NCBI GenBank assembly: GCA_916700875.1
Contig: CAKAKS010000032.1
Coordinates: 5,192,001 to 5,256,000, forward strand
Source of the DNA: Sebastes aleutianus
Lineage: Eukaryota; Chordata; Actinopteri; Perciformes; Sebastidae
Reading direction: 5' to 3'
DNA: 64,000 nt
The translations under genes and the position numbers were made by a program. Position 1 is the first letter of the stretch. Each line of letters begins with the position of its first letter. The notes beneath the pieces were generated by a model, which searched no databases, was not told where the DNA came from, and saw only the letters and a program-made list of their open reading frames with translations. This document shows, in pieces, positions 38,087-49,658 of this stretch.

Positions 38087-39086
38087 AAACAAAAACGTCT
38101 CGGGTACCTGCTCCCCTAAACCTACTTGTCTCAGATGCCTAAATCCTCATTTTCGTCGCTGACGTATATCCTGCTCTCATATAACTCCCCCTCCATATAA
38201 CGCTTACATTGAGAGGCCTAGGGAGTAGATAGAGAGAGCAAGAAGGAGCATAGAGATCAGCTGCCGGGCTCAGCTCCCATCTGGTTTAAATCCAGGGGTC
38301 TCATTCCCCACCAGCTCCCAGTATCAGCTCCTCAAAAACAGCAGCAGCTCGGACGGCGGGGCTTTTTGACCCGGCGACCCGGCAAACCAGGCGACACGCC
38401 AGAGACGAGCCGCCTTCTCGGCCTCGGTTTCTAAGCCTGGGGATGTGGAGAGAGGATCGTGGTCCAACCCAAAGCCCAAAGATTGAAGGACAGAGTCTCG
38501 GGGGTTTAGATGTTTAGCCACCACAAGACGGCTATAGTTTTCTGCTTGACAAACAAGCAGCATGCATTTTTTAGTAGCAGGTAATGTAGACCCTGGATGA
38601 TGAGCTCCGGGTGTGAGTCTAAGTAATGATTGCATTCACGCTGCTGAGATGAAAAAAGGGCTTTGACCAAAGATTCTAAAGCGTCTTTGTGGTTTTTTAT
38701 CTGTAGAAGACCCCCTTGAAGTTCACACCCTTCACATTTTTCCTTTTTTTTTTGCCAAAGCCACAATAATGCTGCTGCTGGTTATCCCATTGAAAGGACT
38801 GTGTGAGAGATGATGTCATTCCTCATAGTGTCGGATACTTGGAATGTGGGCCACCTCGGCCTGTACCCCGTCCAGCTGAATGGATGAAAACAAACCCTGT
38901 GAATCTACTGGCTCGGCTTTAAGGGGCCCCAACCTCTGGCACCGGTAGCCATCTTCACTTTGGGGGGCCCCGGGAGGCCCCGGCACTTCTGGCTGACGTC
39001 ATGGTAGCAAAACCATTATGGTGAGATTAGTTTGAGCTTGAGCACAAAGCCCTCGCGCTATATAGCATCTCATCCTCTCCTCTATT

Positions 39087-39109
39087 TTTTTTTTTTTTTT
39101 TTTTCCAGA
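39087..39109 (+). repeat. poly-T tract ending in CCAG
   Basis: About 19 T followed by CCAG. It resembles a splice acceptor, but no exon or reading frame follows. Confidence 0.7.
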
Positions 39110-39560
39110 ACCACACAGCCCCTTTCTCTCTCTCTCTCCTCCCCTTCCTCCATCTCTCTCCTTCTCCCCTCAACCCAAATTTATCCATCCCCTCTTTTCC
39201 AAGACTTTACTTTTCCTCCCTGGCTGGCACACGGAAACTCATTTCCTGGCCTCATATGCATTTCAAAAGGTGCAGGAGGCTCCTTGTATCAAGCTGAAGA
39301 ATTGAGCAGAGCAGCGGGGTGAATATTTAAACACTTTGTGGTCTTTGGAGACCAGTTCTCAGTCAGATAGAGAGAGGGAAGGTTGGACAATCAAATGTCA
39401 CTGTGTAAACTCACTCATCAAGTGATCAGCAGTCACTGCTCAAATGTTTTGCTCTGTATTGTTATAGGGGAACAGGGATTGTGTCCTGAGGGATGGGGTG
39501 ATTATATTCAAGTGTCTCCCAGTGATTACTTTAAATGGTGATTGACTATTGTGTTAATTT

Positions 39561-40227
39561 TAGGGATGTCAAAGTTAACGCGATAATAACGCAAATTAGT
39601 TTTAACGCCTTAACACAACTTGCGATTTTTAGGTTGTAGCGGGCTCAGTTTAAAAAATAGTCAAGATTCTGGCATCATATGAAACTAGAACCTAATGAAT
39701 CCATCGGTACCAACCATGTCATACTATCAGGAAGGAGGTTAAATAACGCTACAAAGTTACGCTAAATTTTTGGCGAGGAAAAACAGACCTGGTTGTTTTC
39801 AAAGGGGTCCCTTGACCTCTGACCTCCAGATATGTGAATGAAAATGGGTTCTATGGGTACCCACGAGTCTCCCCTTTACAGACATGCCCACTTTATGATA
39901 ATCACATGCAGTTTAGGGCAGGTCATAATCAAGTCAACACACTGACACACTGACAGCTGTTGTTGCCTGTTGGGCTGCGGTTTGCCATGTTATGATTTGA
40001 GCATATTTTTTTAATGCTAAATGCAGTACCTGTGAGGGTTTCTGGACAATATCTGTCATGGTTTTGTGTTGTTAATTGATTTCCAATAATAAATATATAC
40101 ATACATTTGCATAAAGCAATCATATTCGTCCACTCCCATGCTGATAAGAGTATTAAATACTGATTAACTATGGACAATCGTGATAAATGTAATCGCGAGG
40201 AAATATTTTAATCGATTGACAGCCCTA
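39561..40227 (+). mobile_element. family A element, full length
   Basis: It starts TAGGGATGTCAAAGTTAACG and ends ATCGATTGACAGCCCTA; it is 667 bp, close to the 663 bp of the reversed copy at 28830. DR1 at 39813-39825. Confidence 0.87.
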
Positions 40228-40748
40228 ATTATTTTGTAAGGATTTTTTCGTTACTATGAGGAACCTGTCATACTGATGCCTCTATCCTTCCTACATTAGC
40301 AAACGAGACCATCAGAGAGAATATTGGCTATTTCTATATAGTTATTCTTAATGCTTGTCATCGGTGCCTCCGGGTCCGATTCTGGCGAAATCAGACGAAA
40401 TCATGCCAGGAAATCATGCCAGGAGCAGAGCTTCATCTGGCATTCCGAGAATGTGGCCGTATTGCTGGACCCGCTGGAGGGAAGGGAGGCACGGGAGAAC
40501 CAGAACCAGGACTGCGTAGGGCAGACTGTCAGACCCTGCTGCAGTAAAATGAGAGCTTTTCTAAAGGGACTCTGGTGCTCGGAAACACTACCGCTTTTGT
40601 GCGCCAAAATCCACACAAAATGAAACTTCCTCCTAGTATTTTTGTTGACATGCTTTATGGAAATTGTATCTAATCCAGTGCAAATCCAATCAAATTGTTC
40701 CATGCGACGGTTTAAAACTGAACACTGTGTGTCTCCTTGTTGTTTCAG

Positions 40749-40838
40749 GATGAACTGGACCTGACGGATAAGAACAGGGAGGCCATGTTCGCGCTGCCCG
40801 ATGAGAAGAAATGGCAGATCTATTGCAGCAAGAAGAAG
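40749..40838 (+). CDS. daam2: daam2 coding exon 2 (residues 57-86, GBD)
   Basis: Thirty codons begin DELDLTDKNREAMFALPDEK and end WQIYCSKKK. This is the highly conserved first block of the DAAM GTPase-binding domain, which binds Rho-family GTPases and takes part in autoinhibition with the C-terminal DAD. The acceptor is TTGTTTCAG at 40740-40748 and the donor is GTGAGT at 40839. Both introns are phase 0, so the exon is 90 bases and frame-neutral if skipped. It joins the previous exon as SELV-DELD, exactly the continuity expected for DAAM. Reading through the donor gives about 31 extra codons before a stop; this is intron, not an alternative C-terminus that I can support. Confidence 0.95.
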
Positions 40839-41566
40839 GTGAGTTGGTCTCTGGCTGTGCTTTATTACCGTGTATCAGCTCTAATCTCTGGCTGGCCCTC
40901 AGCTGACTGGCTGCCTGAGCCCACAGTTTAGAGCTAAACTGTCAGCATTGAATGTTATTGAAGGGCAGAACCCCATTTTGAAATCAGTTCAGCCACTCTA
41001 GCCAGCCAGCCCTCCTCATTTCTGCATCGACACAAACACGTGCCACCATATTTTCCGGGATATCGTACGTGCAACATTGAGTACACAAATATGCTCCCAA
41101 GCTCTTGTTTCAAGAACCCTCAACCTCCAAATCTCAAGCAATTTTCTTGTGCTGTTTAAGAATTGTCAACACACCATGGGAGCACTAGAACATTCTGGTT
41201 AGCCCTCTCTTTCACCCCTCTCCCCGCGCCAAAACATCTCTCGTTCTCGTCATACCCTTCAGCGTGTCTCTCCGCTCTGGTCTCACTTTGTGGTCAAATA
41301 TCCAGCAGGAAATGACATTGTGCGCTGAGAAAAAGGGGGGGGAATCCAGCCCCTCCTCTCTCACTCAATAGCAAATTGAATAAATAGTCGTAAACCCTCC
41401 CCCGTGTCTCTTTGCTAATTTGTTTTTTGGCTGAGGGTTTGGTGTTGGGAGCAGGGCGAGGACCGGACCCCCTCCTCCTTTTCTCTTTCCATGGCATGCA
41501 GGCTTAGCTCAGCTGATATGATGGGCTCTGACAACCTTCTTTTAAAAAGGAGTAAACACACACCGC

Positions 41567-41569
<3 letters not shown>

Positions 41570-41620
<51 letters not shown>
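41570..41620. repeat. (GT)n microsatellite
   Basis: About 25 GT units. Confidence 0.95.
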
Positions 41621-41621
<1 letters not shown>

Positions 41622-42483
41622 ACCTGCATGTGTAAAAGTTTGTACTTGCATTCAGGGCCAGTATTGAGTTACTAGGAAAAAGAAGAGCAGTGGAATTGCG
41701 GTGTGTTTAGAGGGATGTCAAGGCGAGGATGGAAGCTGGAGCAGCACACCGGTTTACAATGAAATGCAATACGGGTCAAAAATAATACAAGAGGAGGATG
41801 TAATCTTTCTTCTGATACATTATGATAACCATAGGACTCGCACAGTGTGTTGTTCCATTTGAATAAATTGTATAGTATCAAAGGGGGATTGAATTGTTGG
41901 CAGAATGTGCATTTGCACATGTGAACCCACATAAAAGGAGCAATTTCAATAATACTCCAATATCAGTTATTCAATATCTCACCGAAACAAACCACAGGCT
42001 TTTATGAAGACTCTTTGTACTGTAGTAGAAAGGTAGTGGAAACCGAGTTTTTGGCACCAGCCGGGGCATATTGGAACCAAAAAGGGTTTGCAGTATGTGC
42101 GCGCCTAAGCCGGGTTCAGGGGTAGGATATATTAGTTTGTCGTTCCTGCCTGCATGTCTCCCAGTCAGAAATCATTTCCTCTGCGAGGCTAAGGTGGAAA
42201 AAAAACAGCCCGTGCGTCCAGGCCAGGAAACGGAGAGCAAAAAGCGGGGTAACAGTGCACAGCGGAAGGCCGGAGGAAAAACCAAACAAACCCCTCATTC
42301 ATGGAGAGAAGCGGCGTAATGGAGAATGAGGGGGAAAAAAAAAAAAAACTGGCGTTCAATATCGGAAAATAACCTGCATGTCTGTGTGTGAATATGCGGG
42401 CAGGAAGGCATGAATACTGTCCTCATGTGTACACGCCCACACAGACATGAACAAGCATATATACGTAGGGAAAGACGCAGGTT

Positions 42484-42485
<2 letters not shown>

Positions 42486-42526
<41 letters not shown>
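42486..42526. repeat. (CA)n microsatellite
   Basis: About 20 CA units. Confidence 0.95.
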
Positions 42527-42529
<3 letters not shown>

Positions 42530-43278
42530 GTGCCCTGTGTTCCTGAGAGTTACAGCATGACAGTGATTTTGAATGGAGAGCAGAGGACAGCAGAACTTCC
42601 CTCAGCCGTTCCCGTCAGCGACAAACACTGGTTCCCTTGTTTCCTCCAGCCAAGCGACGGCTCCAGTTGTTGTGGTTAGATAACACTTGGAGCGAGCCGC
42701 GGAGGGCTGGACAAAGGGACAAACTAACTTTGTTCACCTGCGACACAAACCCGGCCAACACATTTACCGCCAACCGCTCACGCTTTGCCAGTACGGAGGA
42801 CGGAAGCTGCAAAAATAAATGAATAAATAAATAAATTCAGCAAATTAAATTAAGTAAAAATGATATTTAAAATAAGTGTAGCCATTAATTAATTGATGAA
42901 ATGTGAATGTGAAATGTAAATAGGATAAGTGGTTACATTTAATTGATGGATGGATGGATGTATTTATCTTTGTATTAATTCCCTTATCTGTTTACTCTTC
43001 AGTTTAATTTTCCCTTATATTTATTTAAGTTATTTTTAATAATTGTATTGTATTTATTTTTGCATTTATTTATTTTTATTTTTTGAGGCGGGTTTATGGC
43101 GCTCCCACTGTGAAATCGTCGAGTCCTTGAGGGCTCTCTCGCAGACATTTTGGAGCTCTTTATGCTCAAGTTCACATTTCTGCAGACTTTGCCCGGGGGA
43201 ATTACCCACAATTCATAGCGTGCCACGTTAAACACAGGGTTACCATAGTTACCAGGGGAAGCCCGGAGGCGTAAGTTT

Positions 43279-43299
43279 AAAAAAAAAAAAAAAAAAAAA
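43279..43299 (+). repeat. poly-A tract
   Basis: About 20 A. Confidence 0.8.
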
Positions 43300-44250
43300 G
43301 GTAAATAAAGAGGACGGCACATGGGTGTTCAGCCAGACATATTTAAATTTACATAGAAACATTAACATAAAGGATTTAAGATGTTACATAAAAAATCACA
43401 TGAAACCAGAGGAATGCAAGCATTAGACTATAATACACTCCTGATTTATTCATCAACCATTTCTTTCAATTTTGCTTCATGAAGTTTGACAAAAACAAGT
43501 AAATTGATAATTTGACAGTTATCTTTAGTCTCATGAGGCAAGAGCCTGGAAGATGTTCAAATAGGCGGTAAAAACATAAAATAAAAGCAAACAATTGACG
43601 TCGTCAAGGTAACGGGGTATGTCACCTCAAAGTGGTGTCCCATTCATATTTCTACCATTTCAAGCCCTTGCAGCCTCTCACACTCAACCATTTACCAGGT
43701 GACGTCAGTCAAGTCCCTGAGGGTTCAGGACGTAAGGCCTTAGGGGGGGACTTTGGGATTGGGCCAAAGTGGTTGTTTTGCTTAAACTTCCTGTGAAAAC
43801 TGAAGTTTTTTTTTTTTTGAAAGGACACTATGTACAGTATGTAATAAGCCTCTATTGACACTCCGTCCAAAAGTAACACAAGAGGGGGTACCCCGTGAGT
43901 CGGTCTCTGATGCCGAGGAGCGCTGACCAAGCGGCGGTATTTGACTTGTTGGGAGTGAACTTTAATATTGATGTTCAATACCTTAACCCAGAACATATGA
44001 GCTGCAAAAACACCCCGACATCAAAATAGTTTTAGTTTGTTTATGAAGCACTAGTCCGGTACAGAGTCTAGCTAATACCGGTCAGCAATGATGTAAGGGA
44101 ATTAGCGTAAATATGCTCTCTGTGTACCATGACTAACTCGAACATCTTGTCCAGGCCTTCGGGCTTTTACATAAGCAAACCGTATCTGCACAGCTGATCT
44201 TAGCCACCCAGTCAGCCACAGCCAGGGGTGTTGGGTGTCTGTCTATGTGC

Positions 44251-44255
44251 GTGTG

Positions 44256-44286
<31 letters not shown>
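44251..44286. repeat. (GT)n/(GTGC)n microsatellite
   Basis: GT units pass into GCGT units. Confidence 0.9.
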
Positions 44287-44769
44287 ATGTGTGAGAAAGA
44301 GTGGACTTCATTCTTGGTATGATGGCTTACATACATGTTAAGTGAAACAGAGATGGCATGAGTAAATCTCCGTATGAGTGTATTGCATTCCTGCCTGTGA
44401 GTGAGGGGGGTGTGTGTGTGTTTTTTTCCAAGCATGACTCGCGTCCAGCAGCCCCCCAGGTAGGGAAAACCATGTAACATCTAATAGCTCCTGATAATCG
44501 CTCAGCGCTGGGAGCCAAACCAGGGTCTCCTGACTCCCATTAGTAGTGCTGCACTGACACATGCACTGTGATTTCAGTTCATGACCACACAATATGGCCC
44601 TTTATCAGTGTCAAAAAACACTGACACACACACAAAAAACTAGCATTATCCACTGTCCTGAATTTCCCTTAAAAGAGGATTTTCTGTGTAACATCGGCTT
44701 CGCTGTCCAAAACCATCCTACCACGTGTTGTCCTCCTCATCTCAGATGCTGTGAGTGGGATGGCGTTGC

Positions 44770-45562
44770 TTAAACCTACAGTAGGCAGAATATTTTTGGC
44801 ATCATTGGGCAAAAAATTCCACAATAACCTTTCAGCATATTGTAATCAAAGTGTTCTGAGAGAAAACTAGACTTCTGTACCTCCTCATGGCTCTGTTTTC
44901 AGGCTTTACGGGAGACTTTGGCCAATCACAGGTCATTTTTGAGAGAGAGGGCGTTCCTATTGGCTGTTCATTCAACGGAGGCAGCTGTCAATCACTCTCG
45001 AACTCCAATCAAATGGTCAAACTAGGCAGCGCTGATCAAATACGAATCAATATTCTGTTAATGTAATGCATATTTTTCTCCTCAAATGTTTTCAGAAACA
45101 TCTTGTAGTGTACTGTTTAGCTGTAAAATGAGAAAGTTTGCTCCGGCTGGTGGGCGGTGCTTGGTATTTCCTCAACTGATCTCAACATGGCTGCCGGGTC
45201 ACAAACTTTCTCATTTTACAGCTAAACTGTACTAAAAGATGTTTCTGGAAACATTTGAGGAGAGTTATAGGCATTACAGTAACAGAATATTGATTCATAT
45301 TTGATCAGCGCTGCCTAGTTTGACCGTTTGATCGGAGTTCGCGAGAGATTGACAGCTGCTCAGAGACAGCAAGGCTCCAGCTCAGCTCTGATTGGTTGTT
45401 TTCCTCCGGTCTGTGAAATCTTGCAGATGCAGTTAGGAGAACCGGAGGACACTGAGGCACATGATTTTTTTCAGATTACCTGTCTCATGCACTACTGTCA
45501 GGATAAAGTGACTATCTACTATCTAAATCATATTTGCTCCAACCTGCCTACCCCAGCTTTAA
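44770..45562 (+). mobile_element. family B element, complete foldback, TTAA-flanked (793 bp)
   Basis: The left end TTAAACCTACAGTAGGCAG and the right end CTGCCTACCCCAGCTTTAA are imperfect inverted repeats bounded by TTAA. Inside, arms 44982-45140 and 45202-45358 are nearly reverse complementary (for example CTGTAAAATGAGAAAGTTTG against CAAACTTTCTCATTTTACAG) around a loop of about 60 bp. It is non-coding. The TTAA boundary suggests piggyBac-type mobilisation, by inference. Confidence 0.82.
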
Positions 45563-46249
45563 CATGCGCTAGCTGGTCGTACCGTATACACCCCACACAC
45601 ATTACTAACCCTCTCCTAACGTGGCAGCGGCTTCTGTCTTCAATTATTAGCCACATGCACTTCATCCCCATCACTTAAACTAACGTGACCCCCAGGCAAA
45701 TATTTCTGCTCGAGCATGTGCTAAAACGTGTGTAATGTTAGCTACCTGTAAGAGGCGGCAAGCGTTGCATAATCTTCCAGAATTCAATATCCTGTCCATT
45801 TCCTGCCTCTCTAGGTGAGACTTTATATCCCGGCTTCCATAGATAAATATTCCCTGCAGAGAGATTGGCTCTTTGGAATGTCGGACAATCCCCCCCTCGC
45901 TGCGCAGACGGGAACATTATTGTGGTGACAGCTGGAGCGGAGAGAACGGGAAAAATATACTACTTAAATGACAGCTAATGCATCCCAATGTCTCGCTGTA
46001 ACACAGTGCTATTGAAGTTAGCTTTCTGTACCGGACTATGCAGATTTGCTGGATGCAATAGGCTTATATCGGTGCAGTGAAAAAGACACGTTTTAGCTTC
46101 ATGATGGAGCTTGACGTTGCCAAGGAGATCATTAAGTTTCATCTAGGATAATTCAGAGTCTCTGTGCTGGAGTATTTATTCGTTTATATCATTGGTTTGC
46201 TTCTGAAAATAAGAAGTTGTCTTTGTTTTGATCATTATGTGGCATATAA

Positions 46250-46453
46250 GCACCACCTACACCAAATTGTATTTTTATGCCTCCGCGTCGCAGCAGCCGT
46301 GGCCGGAGGTTTTATGTTTCCAGGCTGTCCGTTGGCATTATCGTGAATGTGATATCTCAGGAACGCCTGGAGGGAATTTCTTCAAATTTGGCTCAAATGT
46401 CCACTTGAACTGATTAGAATTTGATGGTCAAAGGTCAAAGGTCACTGTGACCT
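46250..46453 (+). repeat. common fish dispersed repeat with nuclear-receptor-like motifs
   Basis: It contains ATGCCTCCGCGTCGCAGCAG, GTGGCCGGAGG, ATCTCAGGAACGCCTGGAGG and AATTTCTTCAAATTTGGCTC. A second partial copy lies at 47127-47340. It ends with overlapping AGGTCA half-sites (46432-46453). Confidence 0.65.
46432..46453 (+). promoter_or_regulatory. overlapping DR1 and ERE-like motifs
   Basis: AGGTCA-A-AGGTCA (46432-46444) is a perfect DR1. Its second half-site also forms AGGTCA-CTG-TGACCT (46439-46453), a perfect palindrome of the oestrogen-response-element form. Another half-site, TGGTCA, precedes at 46425-46430. The motif match is seen in the sequence; receptor binding is inference. Confidence 0.5.
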
Positions 46454-46583
46454 AGGGGTGCAACGGATCACAAAACTCACAGTTCGGATCGTATCACAGT
46501 TTTGAGTCATGGATTGGATACGATCAACAGTAGAAAAGGGAACAAATATCACTTTAAGAGATGTCCCGATCACGTTTTGTTTC
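46454..46583. repeat. fragment of an element with AGGGGTGCAACGGATC end
   Basis: It begins AGGGGTGCAACGGATCACAA followed by TTCGGATCGTATCACAG. Such ends recur in fish short DNA elements. It is truncated against family A. Confidence 0.4.
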
Positions 46584-46770
46584 CAGACAATATTTGTCAT
46601 TGTCCAATAATAAATATATACATACATTTGCATAGAGCAGTATACTTGCTCATTCCCATGTTGATAAGAGTATTAAATACTTGCCAAATCTCCCTTAAAG
46701 CTACATTTAGAACAGATACAAAATGTGCGATTAATTTGCGATTAAATATTTTAATTGATTGACAGCCCTA
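46584..46770 (+). mobile_element. family A right-end fragment
   Basis: It runs from CAGACAATATTTGTCATTG to ATTGATTGACAGCCCTA. The left two thirds are missing. Confidence 0.83.
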
Positions 46771-47126
46771 ACACATCATGATAATGTTAGAATTTACCTT
46801 CGCTCAATACTAATTTTGACTAATCATTTTTACTGAATGGAACTCAATGGAACCTCGGCACATTAGCTGCTCTGGTGCTGTCAATATGATTTCAGTAACA
46901 GATTTGTTTTTCACAATGTAGCATTATCAGGGATCGGTGACTAGAAAGCATTGATGACGATCTCCCGATCGCATATATTTTTAATGAATATTGTCCGACA
47001 ACGATCAACAGTAAAACTTTATTTGTCACTATGATGGTTAAACAGTGTAATTAATATGTGGTTCACTTGCGTGCCAAACTGTTTGGGGGATCCGTATGGA
47101 TCACAACCTCATGTCCGTCCCATTCT

Positions 47127-47340
47127 CTGTAACACGATATTTCAGGAACGCCTTGAGGGAATTTCTTCAAATGTCCACTTAGACTCAAAAGATGAACTGA
47201 TTAGAATTTGGTGGTCAAATGGACCTCACAACCCAAACATGTTTTTGGCCATAACTCAAGAAGTCATATGTTAATTATGACAAATACACACAAATATCTA
47301 ATGGGATAAAATGATGAAGTGATGACATTTTGGTTGTAAA
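47127..47340 (+). repeat. second copy of the repeat seen at 46250-46453
   Basis: TTTCAGGAACGCCTTGAGGG, TTCTTCAAATGTCCACTTAG, GAACTGATTAGAATTTGGTG and GGCCATAACTCAAGAAG match. The AGGTCA cluster is degraded here. Confidence 0.6.
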
Positions 47341-48512
47341 CTTGACTGGTTGACTCTTTATTTTCTTCTTGTACAATATATGCTAACTGGGCTTTTGTTT
47401 TTCATTTTAAATGCAGTCTTTCGCAGTCCTCTCCTTTTTTTATTTATGAAGTGCTTTTTGAATATACAGTATTCCATTCAGCAGCAGCTTGCCGGTGCTG
47501 TCATGGTTTCAGACGGCTCATAAGAACCCCCACATCACAGCCAGGGTCCTCCCTCCCACCCCCCCGGGGCCTCTCAGACCACATGGGAACGGAGTGTGAG
47601 GCGCCCGACGAGCGCTTCAATTGCCAGAGAAACTGGAGACCCCCGTGGAAAAATGTTAGCGTGTCACTGAGAGGCGATGTATAGATTCTGGCCCGTCTCA
47701 GGCCCAGAAGAATAGTTGGACTACACTTGAATGAGCGACTGGGCCAAGTCGGCTGCCAAAGAGCCTTAAGACTGGAAAACATGAAAGTTGAAATTGTCAG
47801 ATCTTTGTTGGGCAGAACACGCTAACATGGGTTTGCGACGGTGTCATGACCACAGAGCACATGTTGAAGAATACTCTTGCTCATCTTTTAAAATTGAGAG
47901 TATGTTTTGGAGTCAACCTCCCACGACACTTGAAAGGGTTTGACTGTGGCCAATTGAGTATTTCTACCTCCCTTTTTTCCTGAAACCTCGACTTGAAATG
48001 TATAACGTGCATATAGGTGTCTTACAATCTGCGAGCTCAATCATCATTGTCAGTCAAAGCTTTTTAGGAGGTTTGAAATCTTTAAGACGGCTCGTTGCGT
48101 CGACAGCAGGGGAGCTGAAATCTGTAATTTCATCTACTCTTTCAACAGGTGCCTCTGCGAACGCAATAGACTGCCAAACACACGGGGAAATATTCTTGAA
48201 CCCTGGCTGCAGTCAAGTCTTTGGCTCTTCAGAGAAACAATATATCCCTCAACAGATGGTTGTAACAAGAGGAACACCTTACAGAAATAATACCTGATAC
48301 ACTGCTGGGGATTCCTGTCCTCTTTGGCTTGCTGCAACCTGGATTGTAAATCATATTTAATGTCACCAGACATGAGGAATGCTACAGTGTAGTGTGTTAA
48401 GTGTGTAATTGCTGGAATAGAATGATGGGGTTGACCTTAAACTGTCGCAGCAGCAGAGCACGCGACTGGAATGTAGAGAGAGGACCGTAGGCAGAAGAGC
48501 ACTACATTAACA

Positions 48513-49658
48513 TTAGGGCTGGGACGATACACCTGTCTCCTGATTCGATACTGTCACGATACTGTGCAGATTCGATATGTATGCGAATTTTAAGTATTGC
48601 GATTCGATATTACGATTTATTGTTAACTTTTTTAACACTAGATCATGGGGAAAAGTTGAATCATACACTTCTGGGGACTTTTACTTTGGAAAATATCTAA
48701 ATTAACAAAGTAAAAATGTTTGATTTTCAGAGATGTCCTGAAGTCAAATATATCCGTCATTGTCAGGGAATTATTTATTACATTTTTTCCATCCATCCAT
48801 CCATCCATCCATCCATTCATTTTCTTCGGCTTATCCGGGGCCGGGTCGCGGGGGCAGCAGGCTAAGCAGGGATTTCCAGACGTCCCTCTCCCCAGCAACG
48901 TTTTAAAGCTCCTCCATTTTTTTCCATTAATCCAAAACTCAAAGAATAAAGACATTTCCCTCACAAATTAGTGGTATTTTCTATTTAATTTATAAGGGAC
49001 ATGTAATGTTTTTATACTTCTGGTGAATATAATCCATCAATCTTATTTCCGTATATGTATGTTAACACCTTATTTTGAAAACCGGACGTAATCACACATG
49101 TATACTTCCTCAAACTTCTCCAAGGTCTTCTCTAGCTCTCCCGTCAGCTCCGTTCTCTTTAAACATCCATGGTCAGCTCCGTTAGACTATATTTAACATA
49201 AATGTCAGTATATGGGTGCTCTACAGTTGTAACTTCGGCCCATTTGACCACGGAGATCAGAGCGACGGCCGGCTTGACCGCACGTTACCATGATACGGTA
49301 ACGTTTCCTGTCTGTGACAGAGTTAGCATGCAGCTTTAGCCGTGATGTCTAGCTCTGCTTTTCCTGTCAATGTGTGAAACCCAACGTGTTTCAAGACTTT
49401 ACTGTATATGTAGTGTTTACCACGCTGTATTTAACATGTGAGGGTGCAGGTCATGTCTACGCAGACCCTCCGCTGTTTTCTACTTTCTCGTTTCGGCCCG
49501 CTGCGGTTTGTTTTGGTTGACGGAACGGATACGACGTCACGTTACTCAGACCACAACATTAAAAGTGGTAACTTCCTTCTACCTCCGCATAGACTCAGAT
49601 GAAGCAGATATATCGATTCTGGCATTCAAAAAATAATTTATTTTTTTCCCACCCTTAA
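48513..49658. mobile_element. non-autonomous DNA element, family I (about 1.1 kb)
   Basis: It begins TTAGGGCTGGGACGATACAC and ends TTTTTTTCCCACCCTTAA. Repeated GATTCGATA motifs near the left end are opposed by TATATCGATTCTGGC near the right end. It is interrupted by a LINE/SINE-tail-like segment at 48789-48910. No transposase was recognised. Confidence 0.6.
48789..48910 (+). repeat. (CCAT)n plus retroposon-tail-like sequence
   Basis: CCATCCATCCAT is followed by TTCTTCGGCTTATCCGGGGC, GGGTCGCGGGGGCAGCAGGC and CAGACGTCCCTCTCCCCAG. I recognise this as a frequent fish non-LTR-associated end; the family name is uncertain. It lies inside element I. Confidence 0.6.

Larger units (their letters stand above)
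25373..40748 (+). other. daam2: daam2 intron between coding exons 1 and 2 (15.4 kb)
   Basis: It is bounded by GTGAGT and TTTCAG and is phase 0. It contains no supported exon. It holds many transposon relics: N and partial O (25550-26050), a hAT-type element with an intact target duplication (26090-26493), O (27699-28219), A copies (28830, 30221, 33860, 37374, 37798, 39561), B fragments (30617, 32348) and D (33649-34380). The stretches 26502-27698, 28220-28829, 29493-30220, 31000-32200, 32480-33648, 34381-35430, 35591-37373 and 38087-39560 show nothing that I can name beyond simple repeats. The GC-richer stretch at about 38200-38480 resembles untranslated exon sequence but has no splice evidence. 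Confidence 0.9.

Noticed and set aside
39087..39322. Possible exon after a poly-T tract ending in CCAG
   Set aside because: The downstream sequence is low-complexity CT-rich with no conserved frame, and it would disrupt the exact phase match between coding exons 1 and 2.
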